This document shows positions 30,065 through 37,827 of a stretch of 64,000 nt of DNA, piece after piece. Both the position numbers and the translations under genes were made by a program. This DNA comes from Mycobacterium sp. AZCC_0083 (GTDB lineage: Bacteria; Actinomycetota; Actinomycetes; Mycobacteriales; Mycobacteriaceae). The stretch lies in the NCBI RefSeq assembly GCF_014202335.1, contig NZ_JACHGP010000019.1, positions 62,001 to 126,000 on the forward strand, written 5' to 3'. The notes beneath the pieces were generated by a model. That model searched no databases and was not told the DNA's origin. It saw nothing but the letters and a program-made list of their open reading frames with translations. Within the stretch, counting starts at the first letter, position 1, and every line of letters starts with the position of its first letter.

Positions 30065-30402
30065 CAGTCCCTTACGCGAACGTCGAAGCAGTTGGATGCG
30101 ATGGGCTCGACGGAAACCGCGCGGCTAGCGCTGACACTCAGCACGCCGTCCTTCATGCGGACGCCGACCTCGTCGTAGCTGTACTTCGAGGGTTCGCCGG
30201 TCGCGGAGAAGTACACGGTCTGGTACCCACGCTCGCTGGGAATGTACAGCTTGTTCTTCCAATCGCCGTACCAGATGTGCGTCGGCTCCACGGTTTCCAA
30301 GTGTTCGGCGAGACGATGCTCCGCGGTCGCGGCGCGGTGACGCTCCCTGGCTAGCTCTTCGCGTGCCCACCGGGGCAGCTTCTCTTCACGGGGATCGCTC
30401 AC
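30064..30402 (-). CDS. Phage protein, unknown
   Basis: A 112-residue protein from GTG 30402 (GTGA overlap). Basic helical N-terminus, then a beta-rich region (YGDWKNKLYIPSERG). No domain recognised. Confidence 0.6.
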   Translation of the reverse strand: MSDPREEKLPRWAREELARERHRAATAEHRLAEHLETVEPTHIWYGDWKNKLYIPSERGYQTVYFSATGEPSKYSYDEVGVRMKDGVLSVSASRAVSVEPIASNCFDVRVRD

Positions 30403-31184
30403 GCTGCATCCTTTCGTATCACCAGCATGGTGTTGCGGTCGAGTGTCGTTGCGTCCATGTCCATCCCGATGATCTGGGTTACATGCGCCGGTCCTGTGTA
30501 CAGGCTGTTGTACCGGTTGTGATAGTGCCCGTGGAACAGGACGGCCGGACGGACAACGTCGACCACCTTCTGCAGCTGCTTGCGGTTGACGGTGGACGCC
30601 TCGATCTCCGAGAGTGGCCACCCGCTACGGGCGGCGTCGAGCTTGTCGTCGGCATGGATGCCAGGAATGGCAACGCCGTATGGGCAGTCGTGGGTGACCA
30701 TCACATCGACGTGACTGCCGTCTCCGATGGCACGTGCTACGTCGGCGTCGGAGATGTGTTCCCCGTCCCACCAAGACTTACCAGGGGTACGCTGCAGTCG
30801 GTCCACGGAGTGCGCACCACCGAGTGACATCCAGGTCTGGCCCCACCATTCCCAGCGGTGACCGCGTGGCATGTGAATGATGTTGGGGTAGTTGGGGGCT
30901 GACCATGGCTGGTGATCGAAGGCGTCGACCCACTCTTCGAGGTCGTCGTGGTTCTCATGGTTGCCGTCGACCCAGTGCAGGGTGACGCCGCACTCCTGAA
31001 GGTTCTCCTGCAGGAACCGCAAGTACTTCCACGTGTCGCGGTCGAGGACACTCCACCAGCCGAAGTCGCCGACGTGAATGATGGTGTCGGCACCCGACTT
31101 GCGGGCGTGATGGATGACCTTCTGGCCCCATGCGCCGTTGCCATGCCAGTCGCCTGCGACGAGGATCTTGGTGGGTTCGTTCAT
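30399..31184 (-). CDS. Metallophosphoesterase (second copy)
   Basis: A 261-residue calcineurin-like phosphoesterase from ATG 31184 (ATGA overlap). Motifs: AGDWHGNGAWG, HVGDFGWW, DGNHENHDD, VTHDCPYG and LFHGHYHNR. It differs in sequence from the phosphoesterase at 16762. Substrate unknown; cyclic nucleotides, RNA ends and phosphoproteins are all possible. Confidence 0.88.
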   Translation of the reverse strand: MNEPTKILVAGDWHGNGAWGQKVIHHARKSGADTIIHVGDFGWWSVLDRDTWKYLRFLQENLQECGVTLHWVDGNHENHDDLEEWVDAFDHQPWSAPNYPNIIHMPRGHRWEWWGQTWMSLGGAHSVDRLQRTPGKSWWDGEHISDADVARAIGDGSHVDVMVTHDCPYGVAIPGIHADDKLDAARSGWPLSEIEASTVNRKQLQKVVDVVRPAVLFHGHYHNRYNSLYTGPAHVTQIIGMDMDATTLDRNTMLVIRKDAA

Positions 31185-31339
31185 CGGTTGACCACCATGA
31201 CGTTGCGCCACTCCTCGGCCTTGCAGCCCATGCAGGTGCGCTTCTGGCACACCTGATCGCCGTTGTTGAACGCCTCGCCCCACGCGGTGTACATGTGGAA
31301 GCCGTGGAGGCTGCAGAGGTCTATTGCGCCAAGGCTCAC
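31181..31339 (-). CDS. Small cysteine-rich protein
   Basis: A 52-residue protein from GTG 31339 (GTGA overlap). C-terminal CQKRTCMGC with an upstream Cys and His looks like a small metal site. Confidence 0.55.
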   Translation of the reverse strand: MSLGAIDLCSLHGFHMYTAWGEAFNNGDQVCQKRTCMGCKAEEWRNVMVVNR

Positions 31340-31839
31340 GCCGCCGCGTCCTCGTCGTCGTACATCTCCGTCATCCACGCGGGCATGCCGCAGCTCTTGC
31401 GCTTCTCCCACGCGTCCTTGTTGCGGTTGTACTGCTCCTGCTGCTTGGCGGTCTCACCGATGGCGTGAACCCATTCGAGGTTCATCGCGTAGCAGTTGAG
31501 GTGGTTACCGTCGCGGAAACGGATGCGCCACCTCATGTGGTCGGCTGGGTTGTCCCATGGGATGCCGTAGAACGCTGCAGCGACGAGGTAGGCGATACGG
31601 GTTTCGGCGTTCCTGAAGTCCCCGCGACCCGTGCCCTTGTAGATGTTGACCACCGGGTGCTTCACACCCTTGAAGGACGGCTTGCCCATGCGCCAGTTAA
31701 GGATTCGACCCTTGAAGTGGCGAGTTACCGTCGTACCGGCCTTGGTGATGTACGTGGTCTCGTAGTCGACGGTTTGAATGCGGCCGTCGTCGCTGGCTTC
31801 GTGCTTGGGATGGCCGGGGATCGGCTTCCATATGGTCAC
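31336..31839 (-). CDS. HNH/NUMOD4-type endonuclease-like protein
   Basis: A 167-residue protein from GTG 31839. It opens with WKPIPGHPKHEASDDGRI, close to the NUMOD4 DNA-binding motif of HNH homing nucleases, and later has RDGNHLNCYAMNLEWV in the place of the HNH N-x-N-L core, though the catalytic His is less clear. Probably a homing-type nuclease or a repurposed relative. Confidence 0.65.
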   Translation of the reverse strand: MTIWKPIPGHPKHEASDDGRIQTVDYETTYITKAGTTVTRHFKGRILNWRMGKPSFKGVKHPVVNIYKGTGRGDFRNAETRIAYLVAAAFYGIPWDNPADHMRWRIRFRDGNHLNCYAMNLEWVHAIGETAKQQEQYNRNKDAWEKRKSCGMPAWMTEMYDDEDAAA

Positions 31840-31913
31840 AGCACATCTCCCATGATGATCCAGAATGCGATGGCGGTTCCCGCGAGGAGGAACAGCATGA
31901 TGGCTACGCCCAT
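31836..31913 (-). CDS. 25-residue membrane micropeptide
   Basis: ATG 31913, inside the end of the phosphatase gene, encodes MGVAIMLFLLAGTAIAFW plus seven residues: one membrane helix. Overlaps the next start by GTGA. Confidence 0.5.
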   Translation of the reverse strand: MGVAIMLFLLAGTAIAFWIIMGDVL

Positions 31914-32500
31914 GAGCGAACCTCGGCTTCGAACGCGGGGTTGCATAGGGCCGCAGGCGACCGCTTATCGCGGAGTAGCGACACGATGAAGTCGCCGTCG
32001 ATTGGGTCAGCGCCGGGGAGTTCCTGGCCCTGCCATTCGAGATAGAGCGCCTTGGCTGCGACGAGGGACGACCGGTTGAGTCCAGCCTGGCAGTGCACCA
32101 GGACGGGGCCGGACTCGCGGCAGAGGTTGACCCAGCGAGCGAGCGCGTCGACTTGCTCGTAGCCCTGGTCCTCGGCGTCGTACATCTGCACGTACGTCTC
32201 GGACAGCACGTCATGGTTGATCGTGTACCGCTCCCACGGGTACAGCGACACCAGATGCTTGATGTGCTTCGGGAGCACCAGGCCGGTTTCGCAGCCGCCC
32301 TGCCACAGGTTGTGTCCGATCTCGGAGATGTACGGCATGTCGAATGGCGTCCACCCATGGCGAGCCACGCCGCTGAGGCGCTGTGTCTGCGGGTCGGTGG
32401 TGATGTCGATGGCGGTGTGGTCGCCGTTGGACGCACGCCACTCGCGAGTAGTCGTTGGGTCGGTCACGACGAGGGTGATGTCCTCGGTGCGGAGCGCCAT
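31904..32500 (-). CDS. Dual-specificity/tyrosine phosphatase-like protein
   Basis: A 198-residue protein with VHCQAGLNRSSL (about residue 137), the HCx5R signature loop of cysteine phosphatases, and an upstream acidic YDAEDQG region that could supply the general acid. It may dephosphorylate a protein or an RNA 5' end; several dual-specificity-type enzymes act on RNA. Target unknown. Confidence 0.8.
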   Translation of the reverse strand: MALRTEDITLVVTDPTTTREWRASNGDHTAIDITTDPQTQRLSGVARHGWTPFDMPYISEIGHNLWQGGCETGLVLPKHIKHLVSLYPWERYTINHDVLSETYVQMYDAEDQGYEQVDALARWVNLCRESGPVLVHCQAGLNRSSLVAAKALYLEWQGQELPGADPIDGDFIVSLLRDKRSPAALCNPAFEAEVRSWA

Positions 32501-32739
32501 CAGATGCTGCTCAGGATGCCGTTGGCGTGGACCGTGGTGACGTAGCCGCGATTCACCAGCACGTTGGCGGTAGCGACGAGTAGCTCGGCCCTACCCTCGT
32601 CGGTGGTGAGATGGTCGAAGAACTGCGGCACGTGGTCGGCCGGGATACCGGCAAACAGGTAGTTCACCGTGCGGTCGTATCGGTTCACGGTCACGTCGAT
32701 GGCTACTCCATCGAATGCGCTGGGGTCCACGTCGCTCAC
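32500..32739 (-). CDS. Small phage protein, unknown
   Basis: A 79-residue acidic protein (MSDVDPSAFDGVAIDV) whose stop shares a base with the phosphatase start. No family recognised. Confidence 0.6.
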   Translation of the reverse strand: MSDVDPSAFDGVAIDVTVNRYDRTVNYLFAGIPADHVPQFFDHLTTDEGRAELLVATANVLVNRGYVTTVHANGILSSI

Positions 32740-32978
32740 TGGGTCTCCTCGGTCTTCTTGCTACGGGCGATGGCGGCGTTGGCCCAGAACATGGCCTGTT
32801 CCAGGTTGGTTAGGGCGAGCGCCTTCTCGCGGCCAGGCGGAATGCGGTCGTCGTAGAGCACCGCAAGTTCCAGGGTGTCGCGGCGCACCTGTGTGTGAAC
32901 TGCAGCCTTGACCGGCGACGGTGCATGGTGACTGAACCGGTGCTGGATGTCCTTGTAGGATTCGTTGGTGCTGTACAT
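32736..32978 (-). CDS. acb2: Acb2-like anti-CBASS protein (cyclic-nucleotide sponge family)
   Basis: An 80-residue helical protein from ATG 32978 (TGATG overlap). DIQHRFSHHAPS near the N-terminus and PPGREKALALTNLEQAMFWANAAIAR at the C-terminus match the family of T4 Vs.4 and Acb2 (pattern HRFxxH ... P..REK.LALT.LE.AM.WANA.IAR). Acb2 binds cyclic di- and trinucleotides made by CBASS defence enzymes and so blocks signalling. The start just after the exonuclease gene is clear. Assigned from motif memory, not a search. Confidence 0.8.
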   Translation of the reverse strand: MYSTNESYKDIQHRFSHHAPSPVKAAVHTQVRRDTLELAVLYDDRIPPGREKALALTNLEQAMFWANAAIARSKKTEETQ

Positions 32979-33733
32979 CAGATCCCCACTGTGGCAGTTG
33001 ATTTGAAGCTGTTGCGGTCGCGTCCCCACTTGCCGCACGCCTTGCACTGGAAGCGGCGGTACCGGTAGGTGGTGTTTCCGGCGTGTCCTCGATACTGCAC
33101 GTGATCGGAGCCGCAGTTCGAGCAGCGGATGGTGTCCGAGTCCTCTTCGAACAGGCCGAGATTCATGCCTCGTAGCCACGGACGGAGCAGATAGAACAGC
33201 TCCTCGGTCAGCTCCACGTCGCGGCGGTTGTACCGCTCCATCGCGGCGTGGGCGCGGGCCACGGTACCGGTGTCGGTGGAACGCAGGTCTGACCACAGCC
33301 CTGGCGGCGTCTTGTCCTTGCCTTCGAGGCCGAGAACGTCTGCGATGTAGGCCATTCGGTTGTACAGGAAGTCGAACTCGCGCTTGACGTTGACCATCAG
33401 GTCGATGTCGACGTGCGGCGACGGCGGGGTCAGCCCGTGCTCCAGGAGGACGGTGCGGAGATGCTTCACGTCGAAGCGTCGGCTGTTCCACCCCACGACG
33501 TAGTCGGCTTCATCGAGGATGGCATGGATCTTGCGCGCCATCCCCTCCTGACCGTCGAGCCACTCGGCGGAGAACTCGATGTCCGGCTTGTCGAGCCACT
33601 TCCACGCGAGGCAGACGGTGCGAGGTGCCTCGCGGAACGCTTCGGGCCGGATGAAGTCGGGCTTGAAGTCCCATACTTCCGCCAATCCTGCGATTCGCTC
33701 AATGTCGAGTGTGACGATCTTTGCGGCGGTCAT
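32978..33733 (-). CDS. DEDD-type 3'-5' exonuclease with C-terminal zinc ribbon
   Basis: A 251-residue RNase H-fold exonuclease: Exo I VTLDIE (residue 8), Exo II GWNSRRFDVKHL (about 81), Exo III RYNRRDVELTEE (about 178). A zinc ribbon CSNCG ... CKACGKWG (residues 208-238) is fused at the C-terminus, an unusual addition that may bind DNA or RNA. It may proofread, degrade host DNA or trim RNA. Confidence 0.85.
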   Translation of the reverse strand: MTAAKIVTLDIERIAGLAEVWDFKPDFIRPEAFREAPRTVCLAWKWLDKPDIEFSAEWLDGQEGMARKIHAILDEADYVVGWNSRRFDVKHLRTVLLEHGLTPPSPHVDIDLMVNVKREFDFLYNRMAYIADVLGLEGKDKTPPGLWSDLRSTDTGTVARAHAAMERYNRRDVELTEELFYLLRPWLRGMNLGLFEEDSDTIRCSNCGSDHVQYRGHAGNTTYRYRRFQCKACGKWGRDRNSFKSTATVGI

Positions 33734-33897
33734 GTTGTCTCACAGCCTATTTCGGGTGAAGTTGGGATTACAGGGAAGCTGCTCTCCAGTTGTTCCTTCA
33801 CGTCGTTGACGATGAAGATGACGATCCCCATGGCTGCGACAGATGCGACTCCGACTCCGAGGATCAGGGAGAGGAGTGCGATCACGGCAACGCTCAC
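33730..33897 (-). CDS. Small membrane protein, unknown
   Basis: A 55-residue protein from GTG 33897 with one or two hydrophobic helices (VAVIALLSLILGVGVASVA) and a short soluble tail. Its 3' coding sequence contains an operator-like repeat. Confidence 0.55.
   Translation of the reverse strand: MSVAVIALLSLILGVGVASVAAMGIVIFIVNDVKEQLESSFPVIPTSPEIGCETT
33761..33781 (-). promoter_or_regulatory. Operator-like repeat, class B copy 2
   Basis: Top strand GTTGGGATTACAGGGAAGCT; read toward the exonuclease it is AGCTTCCCTGTAATCCCAAC. It sits about 30 bases before the exonuclease start, inside the preceding gene. Confidence 0.65.
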
Positions 33898-34592
33898 GGA
33901 ACGCGCTTCCACTTGCCGCGAGAGTTGTCGCCATTGATGTACGACCACTCCCAACCCTCGTCGGGGTCTTCGGGATCGGTGAAGTACCAGCCGGTTCCGT
34001 CGTGCCCGTTGCGGAACCAGCGGTAGTGCAACTCCCAATCGATCTCGACCCACTCGTAGGCGCGGGCCCACTGCTCGTCCAGGTTGTCAACCTCGGCGGG
34101 GTGGTCGATGATCGAGACGCTCGACTCGGGCGAGTAGCTGACGGTGAGATTGCCGTCATTGAGTGCCTGCATGAGATTGATCGAGCCATCGAAGCGCGAA
34201 GCGATCACGCCACCCGTTGCGAACTTGATCGCAGCATCGGCTTCACGCTTCGCCGCCAGAGTGGTTGGGCGGTTGTCGAACTCGGGATGCTGATCCATGA
34301 ACTGCGCCAGTGCGAATGCGTGCCACGCCACCGCGATGATGTGCTTCGAGCCGGTCTCGGCGTCGATGTCCTCGCCGCCCCAGAACTGCGAGAGGTGACG
34401 CTTGAGAGCCGCGTACGACTTCGACCACTCGTAGCCCAGCTCCCAGTTGCGGTCCTCGTACTTATGGGAGCCGACGCCATAGTGAGTGGCCAGCTCGCGG
34501 AGAGGTCCGATGGGTACCAGGTCGTGGCGCTCGTCGTTACCGGCCTTCTGTGCGCCGGTAGAGCTGGTGGTGATGACCTCGTTGGTGCTCAC
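33894..34592 (-). CDS. DUF5664-type protein (dATP/dGTP diphosphohydrolase-like)
   Basis: A 232-residue protein. Residues 25-105 carry the DUF5664 pattern (DLVPIGPLRELATHYGVGSHKYEDRNWE, KRHLSQFWGGEDIDAETGSKHI, HAFALAQFM), an all-alpha NTP-pyrophosphatase-like fold linked to dATP/dGTP hydrolysis in phages. The C-terminal 120 residues are an extra W/D-rich domain of unknown role. It may adjust dNTP pools during replication. Confidence 0.78.
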   Translation of the reverse strand: MSTNEVITTSSTGAQKAGNDERHDLVPIGPLRELATHYGVGSHKYEDRNWELGYEWSKSYAALKRHLSQFWGGEDIDAETGSKHIIAVAWHAFALAQFMDQHPEFDNRPTTLAAKREADAAIKFATGGVIASRFDGSINLMQALNDGNLTVSYSPESSVSIIDHPAEVDNLDEQWARAYEWVEIDWELHYRWFRNGHDGTGWYFTDPEDPDEGWEWSYINGDNSRGKWKRVP

Positions 34593-34759
34593 TGAGGGGG
34601 CTCTCCTATGGCTGTGAGGATCACGTCGATGGCTTCGATCTTCGGGATGTTGTTGCGGACGGTGGCCTCAGCGGTTCGGTTCTCGATCACCAGGGCGCGG
34701 CGGCGATTCTGGAGATCCTGGATCGCCGCGTTGTAGTGAGCGAGGGTTACCGGGTTCAC
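34589..34759 (-). CDS. Small phage protein, unknown
   Basis: A 56-residue coiled-coil-like protein from GTG 34759 (MNPVTLAHYNAAIQDLQNRRR). Coupled to both neighbours. Confidence 0.55.
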   Translation of the reverse strand: MNPVTLAHYNAAIQDLQNRRRALVIENRTAEATVRNNIPKIEAIDVILTAIGEPPQ

Positions 34760-35037
34760 TTGGCGTCGTGCTTCCGACGCTGCGCGTAGATGCGTCGGCG
34801 GATGCGTGGGCGCAGCGACTGCTCCTCGCCGCGCTGATTTAGCAAATGCCGGGTCTGTTGCCGGTTCGGCACGCGGTGCATTTTGTCCTTGCGAGCGGCC
34901 TCTTCCTCGGTTTCCTCTGGCTCTGCTGGGCACTCGGAAGCGGTCTCATCGACCTCTGCGGCGGGCTCTTCGGGCTTGAGTTCCTGCGCCTCGCGGATCG
35001 CCTTGGTGAGGTCAGGCACCAGCAGCGGGTTGGTCAC
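34756..35037 (-). CDS. Small charged phage protein, unknown
   Basis: A 93-residue protein with an acidic Glu-rich half (residues 15-48) and a strongly basic C-terminus (RPRIRRRIYAQRRK). The two halves suggest a nucleic-acid binder with self-masking, but nothing specific is recognised. Confidence 0.55.
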   Translation of the reverse strand: MTNPLLVPDLTKAIREAQELKPEEPAAEVDETASECPAEPEETEEEAARKDKMHRVPNRQQTRHLLNQRGEEQSLRPRIRRRIYAQRRKHDAK

Positions 35038-35408
35038 GCGTCCTCCAGGTAGGTGATGGTCATGTCCAGCTCGGTGGCGATGTGGTGCTCCAGGCGTGCG
35101 CCCTTGGAGCCACGCCAGCCGGGGAGCATGACGATGCCGGTGCAGTCAGCCAGCACCTTGATGTCGCGGCGCAGGTAGAAGTCCCACGCCTCCAGGCCGG
35201 TGTCACCGGCTTCGGCGTCAAGCGCAGCGGGGTTGATGACCGCGTGGCCCTCGGCGGTCAGCTGCTCCGCGACTGCGTTGAACTGGGGGTGATTCCAGTC
35301 CCAGTCGGGAGGCGTCTCGTCCAGTCCGAATGAGCTGGGGCTCATGGGACCGGCGATGTAGATCAGTCCGTCAAGTGCGACGACTGTCGTGCTCTCAGAT
35401 GTACTCAT
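35034..35408 (-). CDS. DUF4406-type protein (nucleoside deoxyribosyltransferase-like)
   Basis: A 124-residue protein from ATG 35408. LIYIAGPMS near residue 15 and DCTGIVMLPGWRGSKGARLEH near the C-terminus are the conserved blocks of DUF4406, a Rossmann-like family related to nucleoside 2-deoxyribosyltransferases. It may salvage or modify nucleotides. Confidence 0.8.
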   Translation of the reverse strand: MSTSESTTVVALDGLIYIAGPMSPSSFGLDETPPDWDWNHPQFNAVAEQLTAEGHAVINPAALDAEAGDTGLEAWDFYLRRDIKVLADCTGIVMLPGWRGSKGARLEHHIATELDMTITYLEDA

Positions 35409-35601
35409 CAAAGCGGGGCAGGGCCCGCCGTATGGCCGTCTCGACGGCGTGTGTGGCGTCCAGGACGTGTTCCATCGCGGTGATGGCGACGGCGGCTGGG
35501 ATCGCGAGTGCATTGCCGACGCTGTAGACGTTCCAAATGTCGAACTTCGCGAGCGGCTCAAGCTGATCGATGGTCAGCTTTTCCAGGAGTCGGGTGATCA
35601 C
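35395..35601 (-). CDS. Small phage protein, unknown
   Basis: A 68-residue helical protein from GTG 35601 (GTGA overlap); its end overlaps the DUF4406 start by 14 bases. No motif recognised. Confidence 0.55.
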   Translation of the reverse strand: MITRLLEKLTIDQLEPLAKFDIWNVYSVGNALAIPAAVAITAMEHVLDATHAVETAIRRALPRFDEYI

Positions 35602-35864
35602 ACGGGCACCCGAATCTTGGTGCCAGTGCCCAAGATGTCGTGGACATCGTTGATGGCTTCCGCGAAAGCCTGCGCGATAAATTCGGCGGTCGGGGGGTAC
35701 GGCGAGCTGGATTCCCACATGCCGCTGTCATGTAGACGCTTCGAGATCAGCGCCAGCTTGCCCTCTGCCTCATCGGCACGCGTCTTATGCAGTTCGACTG
35801 TCTCGCTGAGAGATTGGATCGAACCGTTCAGTGAGGCTTGCAGCCCATAATGGAAATCGCTCAT
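35598..35864 (-). CDS. Phage protein, unknown
   Basis: An 88-residue protein with a coiled-coil-like centre (SIQSLSETVELHKTRADEAEG). ATG 35864 is chosen; GTG 35873 would add three residues. First gene after an operator copy and terminator, so it probably opens a transcription unit. Confidence 0.6.
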   Translation of the reverse strand: MSDFHYGLQASLNGSIQSLSETVELHKTRADEAEGKLALISKRLHDSGMWESSSPYPPTAEFIAQAFAEAINDVHDILGTGTKIRVPV

Positions 35865-35890
35865 GTCGTACACCAGATTACGGTGACGAA

Positions 35891-35911
35891 ATGAGCGATT
35901 ACAGGGAAGCT
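35891..35911 (-). promoter_or_regulatory. Operator-like repeat, class B copy 3
   Basis: Top strand ATGAGCGATTACAGGGAAGC; toward the gene it reads GCTTCCCTGTAATCGCTCAT, about 27 bases from the downstream start at 35864. Confidence 0.7.
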
Positions 35912-35987
35912 AAATGGGGGTTGACCAGGCCGAACGGCGATAGCGTCGGCGGGCGCGGAACTTCGAGAAGGAGTGTAGATAAGCAGA

Positions 35988-36038
35988 AGCCCCGTGGGCA
36001 GGCGCAGGGGACGGCGTCTCAGATTCGACCACGGGGCT
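35988..36038 (-). terminator. Terminator after the WhiB gene
   Basis: Ten-bp stem AGCCCCGTGG/CCACGGGGCT with a long loop; on the minus strand TTCTGC follows. Ends the unit containing the WhiB gene at 36173. Confidence 0.6.
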
Positions 36039-36172
36039 GCCGGAAGAGCTGGGCTCGATTCCGGTCACCTCAATTGTATCAAGCGTTGTACCGCTAGGAT
36101 CACAGGCGCCGAAAGTACATGGCGCAGAGGACCGTTCGATCACAGCCCTCCACGCTTGTCTGTACCCAGTGG

Positions 36173-36811
36173 TCACGGAATCTGCAGCGCGACCCGCATG
36201 GCGCGAACCATGTTGTTCAACCACTCGCCGGTCTTCCCTTGGCGGGCACCGATTTCCGCTGCCGTCGAAGAGGGGTTGGCCAGCACCAGCTCGCACATCT
36301 CCAGGTACTCGTCTCGCGAGCGAGCCTTGTCCTTACCCGTCTTGGACGTGCCCCAGTCCCGAGGGAGCTGCAGCAGCATGTCGCGGCCGACACGGCACCG
36401 CTCGTTGCGTGTGGCCAGCTTGGCGTTGGAGCCCGCGTTGATGTGCAGCGCGTCCCGATCCATGACGACGATGGGCTCGACGGCCGCGCCGTCCAGCTCC
36501 TTCTGCGCCAGCCATGCAGCACGGTCTTCCCGGCGCTCCTGGGGGGTCATGCCGCCCCAGACTCCCCAGTCCTCGTCGTTGGTGAGCGCCCAGTCTCGGC
36601 AGGTGTCCAGGACGGGGCAGGTGAGGCACATGGCCTTCGCCGTCTCCTCGGCCATCGCTACGAACGCCTCGGCGTCGGCGCGGTCCATACCGCCGTCTTC
36701 CAGCAGTTCCTCGACATCCGCGAAGTGCATGTCGTAGTTGCCCGTCTTGCAGACGGCGTTGCTGCGCCAGTCGAACGAGCTGTTGTTGATGTCGTCAAGA
36801 GTCGCTGTCAT
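36173..36811 (-). CDS. whiB: WhiB-family regulator with C-terminal extension
   Basis: A 212-residue protein from ATG 36811 with AGGAGG upstream. The WhiB domain has Cys21, then CLTCPVLDTC (CxxCx5C, about 62-71) and the GVWGG turn (about 83), i.e. four Cys for a 4Fe-4S cluster. About 100 extra residues end in an HTH-like region (PSSTAAEIGARQGKTGEWL). Phage WhiB proteins can repress host whiB2 and block septation or superinfection; here the extension could add DNA specificity. Confidence 0.9.
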   Translation of the reverse strand: MTATLDDINNSSFDWRSNAVCKTGNYDMHFADVEELLEDGGMDRADAEAFVAMAEETAKAMCLTCPVLDTCRDWALTNDEDWGVWGGMTPQERREDRAAWLAQKELDGAAVEPIVVMDRDALHINAGSNAKLATRNERCRVGRDMLLQLPRDWGTSKTGKDKARSRDEYLEMCELVLANPSSTAAEIGARQGKTGEWLNNMVRAMRVALQIP

Positions 36812-37211
36812 GAGCGGCCCCTCCTTCTGTCCCTTCCGGGGTGCCAGCGTGTACAGGCACCTTAGTGATCAGCGCAACAATCTCAGCGAGTGTGCAACTT
36901 ACCCACTGCTTCATGGGGTCCGTTGTACCGACCCTCTTGTGGACGTAGATGCCAGCAAGGGCATTCGCGTTCACGGCCTGAACTTTAGCGGCACCGACCC
37001 CCTTGGGAAGATCAATTCGAGCAACGTCTTTAGTCTGGATAACTATGTCGTGGCCGTCGATGCGGACGTTGACGATGTCGCCCTTGTCCTTGGCTCCCCA
37101 GGCGGGGGCCTTCGTAATGTTGGGGTCTCCCAGCGCCTTTGACAGCGCCCGCGCAATGTCCCAGTTGAACTTGGATCCAGCCGCCTTGGCTGACTTCATG
37201 TTCCTACTCAC
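36795..37211 (-). CDS. PD-(D/E)XK-type nuclease, Holliday-junction-resolvase-like
   Basis: About 138 residues from GTG 37211 (ATG 37199 also possible). FNWDIARALSKAL leads to GDIVNVRIDGHDIVIQTKDVARIDL, matching the D ... (E/Q)xK core of small resolvase-like nucleases common in actinophages, and AGIYVHKRVGTTDPMKQW fits the downstream conserved strand and helix. The E of ExK is Q here, which could lower activity. Confidence 0.65.
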   Translation of the reverse strand: MSRNMKSAKAAGSKFNWDIARALSKALGDPNITKAPAWGAKDKGDIVNVRIDGHDIVIQTKDVARIDLPKGVGAAKVQAVNANALAGIYVHKRVGTTDPMKQWVSCTLAEIVALITKVPVHAGTPEGTEGGAAHDSDS

Positions 37212-37243
37212 TACCCGCTACCTTCTCACTCGGAACTACTGGC

Positions 37244-37462
37244 TCAAATTCGTTCACGGATAACCTCCCGGCTGGGACACCTCAGCAACCCGTATTTCCA
37301 CCACGATAGGTGGGGGGTACGACACCTCCAGAGCTGACAATCGCAGCCGATTGACAGCCTGTTACGCGTCCACCTAACAGCCGCCTGGCAGCGTTCAACC
37401 ATGAACCTGTCGGGGTACGCGCCCCAGTGGCACATATCCCATATCTGGGAAAGCACTGTCAT
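37244..37462 (-). CDS. Possible small basic cysteine-containing protein
   Basis: A 72-residue frame whose ATG overlaps the WhiB-like stop (ATGA). It has CDCQLWRC and many Arg/Trp. The coupling supports translation, but this interval may instead be regulatory, so confidence is low. Confidence 0.4.
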   Translation of the reverse strand: MTVLSQIWDMCHWGAYPDRFMVERCQAAVRWTRNRLSIGCDCQLWRCRTPHLSWWKYGLLRCPSREVIRERI

Positions 37463-37827
37463 AGCAGGGACGCCGGTCGGTTGGCATACTCTTGCGCGAG
37501 TTGCGATTCCAGCTTCGCTTTGATGGTTGCCAGTTCGTCACGTGACGGGTCGTCCACCCAGTCCGGCAGCCACTCCCCTGCCACCCACACCGACGACGAC
37601 GGCAGTGACACGCGCTGACCTGGAGCCCGCCCGATGCTGCGGAGGTCCGGCATCGGTTTGATGTTCAACTCGATGCACTCGGGTCGCACTGGGCACATCC
37701 GGCAGATCGAGCGCACTCGGTCGCCGCCGTCGACCAGCTCCTCCGGTGCCGTGGTGAACTCTCGATCGCCGTCGCACGGGACGTAGCGTGTCCACTCGTC
37801 GGCCGTCAGCCAGACCTTGGCGCTCAC
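37459..37827 (-). CDS. WhiB-family protein (second, divergent)
   Basis: A 122-residue protein from GTG 37827 (GTGA overlap). VPCDGDREFTT, then CRMCPVRPEC (CxxCx5C), give the four cluster Cys. The usual GVWGG turn is replaced by SVWVAGEWLP, so it is a divergent member. May bind the host sigma factor as other Wbl proteins do. Confidence 0.82.
   Translation of the reverse strand: MSAKVWLTADEWTRYVPCDGDREFTTAPEELVDGGDRVRSICRMCPVRPECIELNIKPMPDLRSIGRAPGQRVSLPSSSVWVAGEWLPDWVDDPSRDELATIKAKLESQLAQEYANRPASLL

Larger units (their letters stand above)
35865..36172 (-). other. 308-base intergenic region
   Basis: Holds the operator copy at 35891 and the terminator at 35988-36038. Between 36040 and 36172 I see no gene; a TTGTAT-15 bp-TAGGAT element on the top strand (about 36077-36103) is a weak promoter candidate only. 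Confidence 0.5.

Noticed and set aside
36077..36103. Plus-strand promoter TTGTAT-15 bp-TAGGAT
   Set aside because: Spacing is short, no plus-strand gene follows, and the surroundings are the 3' side of a minus-strand unit.
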